From Sipunculus nudus (Eukaryota > Annelida > Sipuncula > Golfingiida > Sipunculidae), in NCBI GenBank assembly GCA_026874595.1, contig CM049306.1:38376019-38440018 (forward strand): a DNA stretch of 64,000 bases, given 5' to 3'. Of this stretch, positions 30,801 through 44,312 are shown one piece after another (the stretch's first letter is position 1; each line of letters begins with the position of its first letter). A model generated the notes under the pieces. It was not told where the DNA came from and ran no database searches. It saw only the letters and a program-made list of their open reading frames with translations. A program made the translations under genes and the position numbers.

Positions 30801-33800
30801 TATGGCCTTATGCAAAACCTTGGTAATACAATGTTGATGCATACATGACCCTCTGTATCAGTATATTTGACAAGTTATTAATGATATGAAGTAGGTCAGA
30901 ATACTCTGTATTCAGGTAATACTCAAATTTTCTCTGGTTTTATTTCATGTTTCTTAAATATACCTTTTATATCCCACAGAGGAAAATTTAATGCTGTACT
31001 GTTAAGTGCAGTTCTGTCTCATCACACAGAAATGTAGTTTCACATTTTTAGGAGAGGAACTCCTACTGGCAGTGACATCTAGTGGAAGAATATTATACCA
31101 ATAAGCAAATGGGTATTGAGGTCCAGAAAGTAAAACATGTAGTGTCACTTAGAACACAACCATATGGTGAAAAGGATAACTTCAGTGGACACAAATTTGA
31201 TTGGCCAGATTGTTCTGATATATCTCTAACCTAATCTCAAGGGCTTCCTCACATATGGCATTTATTGTGTGGTTTTGTCCAAATGGATGTTTGGAGGAGC
31301 TCCATCCCTCACTATGAAAATATCTATAATAGCTTTTATAAAGTAGGAAAACCGCAGCCCCTAATTTGTGTTATTCATTAAAGTAAATTTTCTAAGAATT
31401 TTAACTCTGATGCAGGTAACCTCAAGATCTGCAAAACATTGGCTGTCACTTCTATATAATTTATATTGGAACCCTCTATATGCTTGACCAGGGTTGGCAA
31501 ACTATGTAAAGGTAAATTGATTTAGCTTTTCATTGATGTGGCCCACTGGAGGCCTTACTGATGTTGCATGTGGCCCCCTATGAGAAGAAAAGTTTGCCCA
31601 CCCCAGTGCTACATAGTTTATGAGTAATCCATGTCTTCCACACCTTGTTTCAGTAATGTCAGTGTGACCTCACTTGAACTAGCTCAGAGGTCAGAAACAG
31701 GATGTCGGCTATTTAAACTTTCAGTGACTAAGAAAACTTGCACATGACTGTTACTGGTACGTAAGTGACACTGACTGTTTACACATCTCTTTCCTCTAAC
31801 TATGTCCAGTCTGGTAGGTAGTTCACATGGATTTCATGTGTTAACTTGCATGCTGTCACACTCATTCCCAAAAGAAAATGTATATACTTACAATTATCCA
31901 GACATTGTTCATGCAGCTGTGTTTCAATTATTCAAAGTCAAAGTGTGTACATTGATAATTATATATTCTATTAAAAGATACAGCAGGGAACTTTATTTCT
32001 GAGGTTCAGTTAACATTTTGATATAAGTAATAATGTAAAAGTCTTATGTTGAAACTTCATGAATAATTAAAGCCCCCCCCCCCCCCCCATAGGACATAGG
32101 ATGGGGAGGCTTTTAGATAATTTTTATAGTCATATTTGGGTAACTATTTTTTATGGTGGACCTACCTAGGTACCTCACCCTACATCACAAAATCATCAAT
32201 TTGAAATTAAACATTTTTTTCTCTTTAGCCATTTTTGTTTGCGCTACATCTGAAATATGGCCAATTTTCAAAAGCTGAAAATTGGCCACATAGCAGTCCT
32301 AGGTCACAGATTTGCATCTGATATTTATTTTTGACCTTGACCTTATTCCCAAGGTCATATACTCCATAGCCTATTCCCCTTTATCCCCACTTCTGGGCCT
32401 CAGGGGTATGTTTTCAGTGATGGCTTGGTTATTGCATATTTATATATATATATTTAGTTCATCATTTATACCTAGCAACTCTCAACACATTAATCTTTTG
32501 CTTGGGCAAGCAGTAAACATAACGCTAATACACAGTGTGATGGGTTATTGATCTACAGTCAGTAAGTGATTCCATGCAGTCTTCCTCTAGGGTTCGAAAG
32601 TGAGCCATTATAAAGGAAAGTAAGTAGTTTTATTTTAACCTCAGGGAAACAGGTACCACAATTTGGACTAAAGCACTCAGTGGGCATTACTGATTCAAAC
32701 TCCAGTCCTCATTGCCATGGCAACCCTGAAATGGTAAAATTTGATATTTGTTTACTGATCCAGAAAATGCATAAATTTGACTTGGTTGAACTTCTTAACA
32801 TTCACCCAACAAAGAAATAGATTGAATGGAAATGCACTTTAAAACACAATGCAGGTATTTTATATTTAATGAGTTAAGCAAAAGAAACAGAGTGTCATGA
32901 CAAAAGTTGATGAGTACAGGTTTAAAGCGCTACAGTAGTGAACAAATATAGGCTCCTGTAAGTTTGCAGTAACATAAGTGCATATATGTATGTAAACTCA
33001 CAAGTACTCAAGTCAAATTTATATGTTTAATTACTCGCTAAGTATTACCTGGACTAGAGTCCTAGCCCTGGTCCCTGTAATGCTTGCTCAGACACCAAGG
33101 TTCTTATTTGAGGAAGAAAATTTTTTGTCTCTGTACATTTAGTGTTATGTTAGATAAAAATGATATAATATTGAAATATGTCAGTTTGGATTGGACAGTT
33201 GGGCATAGCCTGACATTTATTTCTTTCATTTGTCACATACATTTCATTTCTGATGAGCAAGTGTTAGTAATATGTTTTGCCAGTGTGGCTTATTTTCAGG
33301 CTGATAAGTTGGTTTGATTGCTTCATTCACAAAGCACTTCCAGCAAAATGAAGCAGTATACCCCATGTTTCATGCAATCCCAAGTGAGATTGTTCGAATG
33401 ACAGTTTGGTTTGATTTAGATATACCGTGATTTGTCATGTTCATACTTGATTAGTCACTTTCACATACAGGAAATGAAAGTAGTTTCCTTTTTACATTTG
33501 AGCACATCAGAGTAATTACAAGCCAAGGTTACTCTAACATTTGCAGAATAATAATTCACAATGTTACCGTGATGGTTTTCACAATATATGAGGACATAAT
33601 CATTGTAATTAAGTCACGTATCAGCAAGCGTAGGTGGAAGTAGTCTTTTGGAAAAAAGTTGTTTATAACCAGGGTTGGAATAGACACGTCTGGTTATGCA
33701 GATATGCAGCATAAGTATCCAGGATCGTGGATTGCCACCACATAAAAAGATTGGGATGCACACTATAACTTAAATCCCTGGCCACTAAAAAAATTGTATA

Positions 33801-36800
33801 AAATCAAATATTGTGTTTATGACCAAATAAAAACATATAATCTAGGACAGAAAATAGTAATTTATTCTAACAACCGAGACATTTTAGCTAATTATTGTGT
33901 TTATAAGGGAAAACAGGACTCACTTTTAAAATTTGCATCCCAGCATAAGAAACTGCTTCTGAATCAGGGGCTGTGAACTGGTTGAACTTCCCTAACAGAG
34001 CAGTTGATGGCAGGTGAAGTAACAAGATTTAAGGTTACTCAGGTAAATGCTGGCTAAACATGGCTAGGGAGAAACCTAGAGCAGACTTTTGTTTTGGCTA
34101 TTTATAAACGCTTATCAGGCAAATACCTGTCTAATTGATATCTTAAGCTGAAAAACCCTTTTTGAAGTGCTATGTTATAAACATGTACACTTTTGATAAA
34201 AATATTTTGTCTTATGATGAATACATGTTTTGCTGAGATATCATGATTTTATCATTGATATACTTCTTAATTACAATGACAAGCAGTACATATACATATC
34301 TGATGACAAACTTTGATGACAGATAGTGTATTATTATTGAAACTTATTATGTAGGTAATTTGGTATCAGGTAAGGCATTCACAATATCCCCATTTTTTGC
34401 TACTGAATATCCTGGGGAGAATAAATCTTTTGGCATTTTATTTTCAGACAACAGGCTCTTTGGCATTTAAGTTTTGGATAAAAGGTCTTCTGGCATTTTA
34501 TTTGTGAACAAGGTTCCTTTGGCATTTTATTTGTTGACAATAGGTCCTTTGGCATTTTATTTTAGACGGTGGGTCATTTGACATATTATTTTTAAACAGT
34601 AGGTCCTTTGGCATTTAATTTTTTGGACAGTAGGGGTTTTGGCATTTTATTTTTGGACAACAAGTCTTTTGGCATTTTATTTGTGAAAATTAGTTCCTTT
34701 AGCATATTATTTGTGGACAGTAGTTCCTTTGGCATTTTATTTTTGTACAATAGGTCTTTTGGCATTTTATTTTGGAAAATAGGTCTTTTGGGATTTTATT
34801 TTTTGGACAATAGGTCTTTTGGCATTTTATTTTTTGGACAAAAGGTCTTTTAGTATTTTATTTTTGGGACATTAGATCTTTTTGTATTTTATTTTTGGAT
34901 GACAGGTCCTTTTGCATTTAATTTATGGATGGTAGGTCTTAATTTTCTCATTTTATTTTCAGACAATAGGTTCTTTGGCATTTTATCTTTAGACAATAGG
35001 TCTTTTTTAATTTTATTTTTGAGCAGTAGGTCTTTAGGCATTTTATTTGTGAATAATAGGTCCTTTGGCATTTTTTGTTGTTGTCAGGATTTATTCTGTC
35101 TGTTGAAATTTTCCCTGTAATTGGTTCAGAGCTCTACTGAAAACTCTAGGAAATAGCATAAATTCAATTGAAAATTTGGTGGCCCGCTTTAATACTTAAA
35201 TAATTGTAAATAACTTCTGCATGATTGCAATCTTGGTTCATTAAATATTTAGAACAATTCAAAATGACCCATTGTTTTATATATGGTTAGATTTCAGTCC
35301 GCTGGTGGAAAAACATGGACCAAACCTCTTATAACAACTAATGCACGTTTCTATAAGAAATCTCTAACAAGATCCAAACCGGTGAATTAAGCTTGTATCT
35401 GTAAAAGAAAGCTCCAGCAAAACCAAACCAGTGAATGAAGCTCATATCAGTGAAAGAACACTCCAGCCAAAACCCAGCCAGTCAAAACAGACCCATAAAC
35501 ATAAACAGGGAGACAAAAACCATGTTATTTCTGTGGAGAGGCTAGTCCCACACCTAGGCCCAATAGAAGACTTCTCTGCTTCAAGATTGATTTCTTTGGG
35601 GAGTCTTGATTACAGGTTTAAGGTTACCTGGTACAGCTTAATCTGCTGAGTACAGAGATCTGGGTTCTGATCACCGCCAGCTTGTCAGGCTGTTATGTCA
35701 TACTGACTGATGTATTGTCATTTTGCATGTTACAAGTTAGTCGCTGGTGAATATCTGAAAGGGCTCTTGTAGTTTTACAGGATGAACTGTCAAGGTTAAA
35801 TATAATGAATATCTGTTAAGATGGGTTTTTTTTTATCTAGTTCTACTCGTATTGCTTCCAGTATTACCCTCAAAATCTAAATATAGTACCAGCATTGATA
35901 GTAACATCACTAGCAAAGCAGTTCTAATATGGCAATTCAGTCAGTTTTGCACAAATTGAGATACCAATGGTGGAAATCATTTTCTTACTGTTAAAATCAC
36001 AGTATACACACAGTTAACAATAATTTTCTTGAAAGATTATATTTCTTATCCAAACATTTCTGTTTACAAAAAAATTCTCAATATTTTTACTTGATTTATG
36101 GGCAGCTTGCTTAATGGAGAAAATATATTTGAATTTTCATAAAACTAGGTATATTAACAAATCATATGAAAAATTTCATTCATAATATATATTTTCTTGC
36201 CATAAGATATCATTTTCTAAAGGCAAGAAAAATTATTTTTTATCAGAAGGAGAAAAAAATTAATATCATAAGAAAAGTTTTTGCGTCATACACCTTTCTT
36301 ACTATCAGAAAAAAAATATCTTCCAGCAGCACACAGGTTAATAAACAATAAGTTAATATTAAAGATATTTACATGGGTTAATATTTTTTTATAGAATATG
36401 ATCTGCTGAAAGATAGAATCAAAAACTGGACTGTTCTTAATTAACACTCATCCTACCTGTAAGTGATGACATAACGACATATAGATATGCTCGAGGGCTT
36501 AGTCAGAAGGCTAAAGTCAAGTCATCTTCCTAAGGTTGTTGATATTTGAGCAGGAATCCATGACACAAATCCAATCAAGTTATATCTACCAGTAACCACA
36601 GTTTAATTACGTTAGCCAGGAACATCTGTGCCAGGCAAAAACAAACTACAATTAATAGATTTTACATTGGATCTGTTCAGCATATATTTCTTCTCATGAA
36701 TTAATAGGCTCTCTATGTCAGACATACAATCCCAATATTTTCTATATCTAACAGAAACAGTGCTGTAGTTTATTTTCAATTACATTTCATAGCAGTGTTG

Positions 36801-39800
36801 GATAAAAAAAAGATTAATGATGAAAATATCTAAATAAAGCAGCTATCATGAGATGGTTCATGTTGGACTTTTCAGCATTTGATGTTCAAAATCTCTTTTA
36901 TTCATTAAGATGCATGATGCTAATTATTATTCCCAGTAATATAGAACTTTTGTGATTTCTAGCTTTTGGAATTCAGGGTAAATCTTAATTAATTGTAGGT
37001 AATCCCTGCTAAGAAAGGTTCTGATAATGCTCCTGTGGTTGGTGTATGAGCTTGTGTTGGCCTTGTTTATCTACCGTAAATCCTGATTTTATGGCCTCAC
37101 ATCTATTTATAGCAACACCTTGAGTTTGCAAGGTCCCTTTAAGTTTAAGGAACCCTCACTAAGGTCCAAATACTCAAAACCTTCCTTAAGGGCCCCACCC
37201 CCACTGTCCTTTGCCTAAGCATAGTAATAATCAGCTACACTGAGCAAATAAATCCTGTCATTGTTGCTTCAATGAAGAATGAAATAGTATTAATTATAAA
37301 GCTTATATATGTTGCCAGGTACAAGCTGTTAATAAGCATGGTACATACAATTTCAGTTGATTTTTTTTGTGTTGGACAACATATATATTGCTGTTTGACA
37401 AAATAAATTTAAAATTTTCCTTTTTTTCAAAATAGTTCACTGCCCAGATTTTATATTGTTAGTCTTTCATTAATCACGTAAACACTAAGTAAATTTCAAG
37501 GTAGATTGATCAGCATGTGTTTACTTGAAGCAATTAAAACTAAGAATCGACAAGTTTGCATGTCATATTATCAAAGCAAGAATTATGTACTAGTGTCACC
37601 TCATAAAATAAGCAATGTTTATCTCTTTATCAAAGTTACCTGTGTTTATTAGAGTTACCAGGAAAGATTTATCAGACTAAACATCTGACCCAAAGTGAAA
37701 CTGCAAAATTGATAATGCCAGGAAATGCCTTTCAGTATAAGTTATTAATATATTAAAGCCAGCTATTCTGCCTTACATGTAGAATTAATGTGATTTATGA
37801 CTCAATCTGAGTACATGTTAATGAACTGTTGATAATTTCTGCTTAGAAAAGATCTCATTATGCCTGTTTGACAGACACCTGGCCTTGTTAATCTCCAAGC
37901 TCTTAGTAAACATGGTATCATGGTGACAAACAGAAAAACCATGTGACCGGAGGTGGTTGATAGCTCATGAATGTTAAATTTTTACGAGATATGTCATGTC
38001 ATTTACAAACTGTTGTTCATCCTTTTTAGCTCAGCTGACTATAAGTCATCTGAGCTATAGTCGTGGTCCATTGTCCGTCGTCCGTCCGTCTGTCCGTCCG
38101 TCCGTCCGTCCGTCCGTCCGTCCGTCCGTCCGTCCGTCCGTAGATGTGGCACGTTTTGAAACCGTAAGACCTAGGAATCCAAAATTCGGCATAATGTTAG
38201 ATGTCCCCAAGATCTCCTACCAAGCCAAAAACTGGGTCTTTGCGACTTCGTTCCTTTGAGAAATTAAGGAAAAACCTCAATTTTTTATTAAAATCCTATT
38301 TTCACACTTCAGGACTGCCTAATATCAAAACCACTCATCTGTTTTTCCTCATATTTACCATAAATATTCCTCTATATAGTTCCTATGTACATGCCAGAAA
38401 TTAAGTCTGTAAAGTATAAATTCTTTAAGTTATGGGCCCAAACATAATGGACTTTGTAAAAAATCAGGAAAAATAATAACTCACTTAACATGAAAAATTT
38501 TGAAACTAGAGTCTATTTTCTCAAGTATATAACTATGTTTAATTAAGATTCAATTGTTTACCCAAAATTAGATCTGAATTTTGTAAATTTTTTAAGTTAT
38601 TAGCATAAAAAAAAAATCAGTACCTTAAATTTTGCCCAACTTTGACCATGGCACGTATTTTTCCTGTAAGCACCATTGATTTAATTTTCACAGCATTTAA
38701 ACATAAATATTTAGTTTGTCTAAATCTGAAATTTGAAAATAAAAGCTTGAAAATTAAGCTAGTTATTGATTTTTTTTCTGTAGTCACTTGCTTTGATTAC
38801 AGATGCAGGGTCCCACTCCAGGTCACTGGAAGTCAGCTATGCCAGGGTTTCTGATTTGTTACAGTCACTGGGGGAGATCCCCTGCTGTGACAGGTGTACA
38901 GTTATTCTCATATTACCACCCCAATCGTCCCCCCCCCCCCCCCCAACCCAACCCACCAAGTGTTATGCAGTAATTGTTATTGTTTTCACTGTATCTCCTT
39001 AATTGTAATGCTGTTTCCACTCCAATATGCAAAAACTTTCCTTGAAAAAATAATTCAAGGTGTAATCCAGAAGATGCAATGTTGTGTAATGTAGCATTTT
39101 TAAAGAAATCAATTTTCTTTTAAATGATTTTAACAATTATAATTGAACCCATCAGTATGCTTAAATTATTATAAAATATGAAGCACATTATGGATAAATA
39201 AAGACACAATTAAAAATTGTGAAATTTAAATCAAGTATTATTTTTAGATATTTATTGTTTTGCAGATTTAAAAGATATATTTTTGTGGTAAAAAATAAAT
39301 AAACATTTGTATGCATGATGTGGTGTTATCTGACAAGATTGAGATTTATGATGATGCAATTGAGAATTATGAATCAACTTTTATATTCAGATATATATGT
39401 TAAATTGGAAATGTATAGAAATATAAACTTAAATTAGAAAATAATTGATGTGATAAAAAAATGAGGATTTAATACAAACATTTGTTCATTATTTTCCTGC
39501 CTCAGCAGAATTTGAGATCAGGCTTTGTTTGCCCTGTTTTATGTTGTTAATTAGCTATATTTCAACTGTATACATTTCATTAAAAAAATACATATATATT
39601 TAATAATATATATTATACAAAAAAATAGATTCAATTGAACAAATGTGTAAACTACTGAAATGTCAACAGTTAATCGAAAAACCAACTAATGATCATGGTA
39701 ATAGTACAGAACATTTGTTCACAAACTGCTCACATGCTTTAGTTTTAACAGTAGGAAACACATGGTCAGGTCACAAAATATTTTTTGCAACTATTTCTTG

Positions 39801-41664
39801 CTCATCAATACAAACCAATCATATAAACCAACCATGGCCTTTATTACCTCTTCCTCTTACACTTTATCTCCATTTGATATTATTTTAGATTTTTACCTTC
39901 AAGGTTAACGTCAGCTGAGCACAGTGACCCATAGGTCCCTTGTTTATGTGTTTTGATTTTGAACAGAGGCAATTTAAGCAGGCATTCCAGGTTATAAATA
40001 TGTGGATAAAATCAAAATAGGCAGCCAGTGCACCATGCTTATTTTTTTGAGAGGTTTGAGAGATTTCTTTTTCATACTGTCACATATTGGATTGGGCACA
40101 TTTCATAATGCTTCAAGATTTTGAGTAGCATTAAGTTTTTTTTAAGGTTGAAATTTAATAAGTTAACAAAACATTTGCTTTAATCCATCACAAAAAATAC
40201 TGTTTAGTGTTGTTTACACTTTGCTTGCCATTGTTGATCATGTCTGTGAGGTTGCCTTTCTCTTTTGAGATAAATAAGCTATTTTAGGTGCATTCATCTC
40301 GGCAAATGGAGACAGCTTTGTTGAAAACCCAGCAAGGACCAGCAGTTATCCAGAAATCAATACAATTTTGGCTCAGCCACAAAGTAAACTAATTTAGGAG
40401 TGCTTACCAGGGGGTCCTGTGAATGATGTTGATTGGCTCGGAGCCAGTGGTTTTCACTGGATAATAGTGGATATAAAAACCATTGTATAAAGTCTTACTT
40501 CATGTCCACATAATATCTGTTTAACCATGCACAGTTCCCATACCAATCAATTCTTCAGTGTGTCACAATGAATATATATTATGAGACTCTGCTTGTCCCA
40601 TATGAAACTAGTTTGCTTTCTGAATTATTCACTATGTGTTTTTTTGTCAGACAGTTAGGTTAATGACCAAATTTGCCTCTAATAATACCTGTCCTTTGTT
40701 CTTGCTGTATTTATTTAAGAATTGTGATCATGGATGATTGAAATGGCTTCCATAACTGTCAATGTAATGGTTAAGTTATGTTTATACACTTAGAGCAAGA
40801 AGGCAATTTAAACAATACAATGTCCTCTGCTGACACAGTCTGCTAAGCTTGAACAGTGTAAAATTCATTTAACTCTGTGAAATTTGTTTCCTGGACAGCT
40901 TAGGGTGTATGGTTTAAAGAATAATTTCAGACTTTAAAATTTCCAGCAGCCAAATAGCACACATTTAAGAGAAGTCTAGTGACATTGTTGAGAATATTGT
41001 TGTCCAGAGAGTATGAAAATTAATAAATCCTATATGCAAGAGAATGTTGATGATGCATCCCTTGTTCTTTTATTTTTCAGCTGAAAAACTTTCTGCAGTT
41101 CTGAAAGGAAATAATGGAATTTAAGAACCATTGAATAGTAAATAATAAGATTCCTTGTATGTGTAGCGTCTATAATGTCTTTCTTTTATTTTTCCAGATT
41201 ATGCAAATCTCCCAAAGTCCCCAACCTATGGAACCTTCGATGAAGAGTTGGACGACCAAGCATGCACACAGGTGTATAAGAAGCTGGAACAGTGTATCGT
41301 TGATGTCAAAGACTCACCAGCTCTCTGTCATCTAATCATAGCAGAAGAGTTGCTTCTGAAAATCTCTAGGGACATTGTGAGAATGTCACTTAAAGAGCCT
41401 TGTGGGGTCAAAGGCTTGTCGCTGTACATGAATCTCCACCATAAAGGCTCTGTGCAAAAGCTCAGCAAAGTCGACATGGATCCAACCACAGTTCCTACGT
41501 TTGAGTTGGACTTAACGTTGCAGGAAGAAAAGAAGGTCTGGGTTCATATAACAGACTTGTTTTCGCCTTTGATAACATTGTGTGTTGGTGGAGGTCACAG
41601 GAAAAAGGTCAGTGTCAGTCCGGGTTATCAACTGGTCAAGAAGAAGTTGTATCGATCAAACTGA
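24596..41664 (+). CDS. DDIT4L: DDIT4/REDD1-like mTORC1 inhibitor, two coding exons
   Basis: Stress-induced cytosolic regulator that restrains mTORC1 through TSC1/TSC2 (scylla/charybde in flies). The CDS joins 24596-24806 and 41198-41664 for about 225 residues; human DDIT4 has 232. Exon 1 ends with one base and exon 2 opens with two, together making Asp. The C-terminal half carries the family core: EPCGVKG (SEPCGLRG in human), VPTFELDLTLQ (VPTFQLTLVL), W..I..LFS and the tail VKKKLYRS. The N-terminal 70 residues are not conserved, as is usual in this family. The start is AAAATGC in tcaaaATG. The 16.4-kb intron is unusually long for this small gene. Whether it is the DDIT4 or DDIT4L orthologue cannot be told; invertebrates generally have their own copies. 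Confidence 0.9.
25784..26082. repeat. Interspersed repeat, copy 1 of 2
   Basis: Starts CATTCTAAGGAATGCAAGCC and ends AAAGCATAACCTCC; closely parallels 27563-27895. Blocks such as CACCAAAATCT.TT.ATTCTTCA and TGAAATTTCATGAGATTCC recur. The CATAACCTCC end is like that of a repeat common across metazoans; class not known to me. Confidence 0.7.
27563..27895. repeat. Interspersed repeat, copy 2 of 2
   Basis: Same order of blocks as 25784-26082, with an extra ACAAACACACAAAAATATAC stretch before ACATAACCTC. Both copies lie in the same intron, 1.8 kb apart and in the same orientation. Confidence 0.7.
31488..31608. mobile_element. hAT (Charlie-like) MITE remnant
   Basis: Left end CCAGGGTTGGCAAACT and right end (inverted) CACTGGGGTGGGCAAACT, with inner GTGGCCC blocks, resemble hAT-Charlie termini (CAGxGGTGGGCAAACT). 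No intact 8-bp target duplication was found. Confidence 0.55.
32071..32090. repeat. C homopolymer tract
   Basis: About 17 C in a row within AT-rich intron sequence. Confidence 0.8.
34425..35085. repeat. Minisatellite, about 18 copies of a 35-37 bp unit
   Basis: The unit consensus is close to GGTCTTTTGGCATTTTATTT followed by TTGGACAATA. Because the unit is near 36 bp, one frame stays open over several copies and yields artefactual SFGILF repeats; there is no start context or splice support. Confidence 0.92.
35362..35480. repeat. Imperfect tandem repeat, about 50 bp, 2.5 copies
   Basis: Repeating blocks are CCAAACC(G/A)GTGAAT, AAGCT, then TCTGTAAAAGAAAGCTCCAG or TCAGTGAAAGAACACTCCAG. Confidence 0.65.
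38023..39942 (+). mobile_element. Family 2b element (in the DDIT4-like intron)
   Basis: 5' TTTTTAGCTCAGCTGACT-ATA-AGTCATCTGAGCT hairpin; 3' TCAGCTGAGC, then GACCCATAGGTC and CCTTG, followed by TT. Contains a TCCG array (38081-38140) and a C tract. Shares GGCTTTGTTTGCCCTG and TGCATGATGTGGTGTTAT blocks with the copy at 13292. No coding capacity. Confidence 0.75.
38081..38140. repeat. (TCCG)n microsatellite
   Basis: About 14 TCCG/GTCC units, at the place where other family 2 copies have shorter GTCC/GTCT runs. Confidence 0.92.
41198..41664 (+). CDS. DDIT4L: DDIT4-like coding exon 2 (conserved core)
   Basis: Acceptor tttttccag. Encodes YANLPKSPTYGTFDEE, then the RTP801 domain to VKKKLYRSN and TGA. 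The frame is open through the exon and upstream of its first likely Met, which is why the exon must be spliced in. Confidence 0.93.
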
Positions 41665-44220
41665 TTCAAAGTATGTTTCCATACAAGATCTGTAAGTACA
41701 GTGCAGTCAATTGTATTTGGACTGAAAGCCCAGATGAATTATCAAGGATGTCACTGCAGTTTAGATGAAACTCCTTGCATCAGTCTGGATGTCATATGCC
41801 ATTGAAACTCAGCCTTGAAGACCATGCTTATATCAGAGATAATGGTATCTTAGATGGTTACCAGATTGTTCACAAAAATGCATGGCAGTCAATGGTGCTG
41901 ATGCATATCTGGATAAGAAAAAATGGTATGAGGAAAATAGAATTTTATTTATATAAAAGACATAGTATTAAGATGGTAAAGATAATGATGTAATAAAAAC
42001 ACACAGAAATGTACTCCTAAGGCTGACTTAGAGGGCAGAGTCTCATATTTATTATACAGTTAATTGAGTTGGTTTAATGGTGGAGAAACATACAGAAATA
42101 TATTATCAGCTTTTATCATTGTCTGATGTGATTGTTTTTAGTCAGCCCCACGAGCCATAATGTTGTGTATTTGGCTTAAAGTTCATTACAAACCCAGGAA
42201 TATATTTGTAGCCATTGTTGATATTCTGTAACAGTGTAGTGAGGCAATTAAAAACCTGAGTATGCTTGAATTGATATATAAAAATCAGTTACGAACGTGA
42301 TTTGTGTACTTGCTAACTTATTTATACCATGATTAACATGACTGATCATATCTTAATTCAGCATACATTTAATTAAGACTAAATGAAATATTTCTCCATC
42401 TTTTATATTTGATATAAAATGAACTGATGTAGTATAAGGTGAATTGTTTTAGACAAGTTCTTGTAATGTAAATGATGGGGTTCCCACAAGTTACAGTGTT
42501 AAAGAGGATCAAGGAGCTTGTTTAACTTATAAAATAACTCTAACAATTTTTGCATTTATCTAGGAAGCAGTTGAAAATTAAATAAAATTATTTGTGGGAA
42601 CCCAGTATTATTAATGACATCAATGGCCAGAGAAAGTGGTGTGTATCGCATCTTTCCATAGTGTATTCCTCATTATATTACATGTTATATTGAATGCTGA
42701 TTATTCATACACTTATTCAATTGCTGCCATTTTCCTGTACTATGGTGTATTGGATCTGATATTTTAAATCCTACTTAATGAAATACCACTGCCAACCATA
42801 TGAAAATGGTCAATGTCACTATTACATGATTTACATTACATAACTATCACAGAAAATATTATATAAAAAATGACAACTTTATCAATTTATTCCTGTTATT
42901 GTTATGGTAGATTCTTTAAAGCCTGCAAAACTAATAATTGTTACATTGAATGAACAAAAATATTACTCTGTGTGATTGCTGGTGTGATAACTTATGGTTT
43001 GATCAATAAGTCAAATGAAATCTGCATAATCTTGTAATGCGCCTGTTGTTTGGAATTTTTTTTCACGTATCTGCAGTTATTTGTTAACATTACTGTCCTT
43101 TAGATGTTGTCATCAGAATTTTGATGGTTGTGAAAGATCATTTACTCATACATTTGTGATAATCACGAACTATTTCAGATAATAATTCAGATAATGAAAA
43201 ACATTATGGCGGTATAATATATCTTAGTTGTCCTGATTTTTTCCAAGGGCATTTACTACCATAAAGGTAGTTTTAAAAATTAGCATGATATTAAACAATT
43301 TAGTGTAACAAGAAAGCATTGAGGAAAAATTGTAAATTTAGCTGTGCAGTTTCTCTCGTGGTTTTTGTATATGATTAGGTATGCTTAACAAGTATAGTTT
43401 CATAGATAGTTAGCTTATAGTTAATACTAGATGCTAAATAAATGTCATAATGTAGAAACCGTAAAGTAAATTATTTTAGGATTATTAATTTTATATTCCT
43501 TTCTTGTGTTGAAAACTTCATTTATTTCATTTCCTATTGTTTCTGCCATTCCATGGTGTAAAAATGAACCGAAATGCTAATTCATGCAATATTGTGCCAA
43601 CTGTTTTGGACTTTTCTATAAAAGCTATAAGAAGCAATGCAACTTGGTTTGAAATGTGAAAATTTATTGTCTGTATTATTACCCTCAGATGTGTATATAA
43701 ATTTGTATTATTTATACATGCTATTTATTTTGGTGATAAAATATATAAAATCAAATGCAGTTGTATGCAGTATTTATGTATAAAGGTCATGGTTACATGT
43801 GAATGATTACCATTGAATGAATGTTTGAATTGAATGTTAAATGCTGAATGCGAAATTCACCCTTCATGTCCAGAACGGAAAATAGCCCTAAAATTTGGGT
43901 TAAACTCTTGGTCAGAGGTCCTGGTTTTAGATCCAGTTACTGTTACATGTACATATTTGTAATTTGGTATTCAGCTGGGCTCATAGATTGTCTTAACCAA
44001 TCCCTTTATTACTGTTGCTCCCTTGGTTATTTTCAGTGCTGCATATATTAATAAGGAACCAAAAAGGTTTCTGACAAGCAGCAATCAGACATGAGTATGA
44101 AAATAGTCTTCTTTTGGGGACAGTGCACATTTACTAAAGGACCTGTTCCGATATCTGACGTCGATTTACCCCTATTGAACATCTGGTCGCCTCATGTCCT
44201 AGCCATGAAAACATGACTCG
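41665..44220 (+). other. DDIT4L: DDIT4-like 3' UTR and downstream intergenic DNA
   Basis: Possible poly(A) signals AATAAA lie at 41992, 42581 and 43437; which is used cannot be told. ATTTATTT-type AU-rich words near 43520 and 43725 would fit an unstable stress mRNA if they are transcribed. Nothing else recognised. Confidence 0.3.
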
Positions 44221-44312
44221 CAGGCCCTTTTAGCGAACCTTTGAGCTGATGCAATGGTGTGGCGTCGGCCGTCGTTAACCCATGCAATCTCAAAAACTAT
44301 CGGATTGAACTA

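Larger units (their letters stand above)
24807..41197 (+). other. DDIT4L: Intron 1 of the DDIT4-like gene (16.4 kb)
   Basis: GT...AG intron with no supported coding exon. It holds two related repeats (25784-26082, 27563-27895), a hAT-like MITE (31488-31608), a 36-bp minisatellite (34425-35085), a 50-bp tandem repeat (35362-35480) and a family 2 element (38023-39942). The remaining stretches show AT-rich sequence without recognisable features. Confidence 0.75.

Noticed and set aside
34608-35120. Repeated SFGILF peptide frames
   Set aside because: Product of the 36-bp minisatellite; unit changes break the frame, and frames open equally on the minus strand.
41082-41121. Possible extra exon after ttttcag in the DDIT4-like intron
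   Set aside because: The stretch reaches stops quickly and no donor fits the phase between exons 1 and 2.
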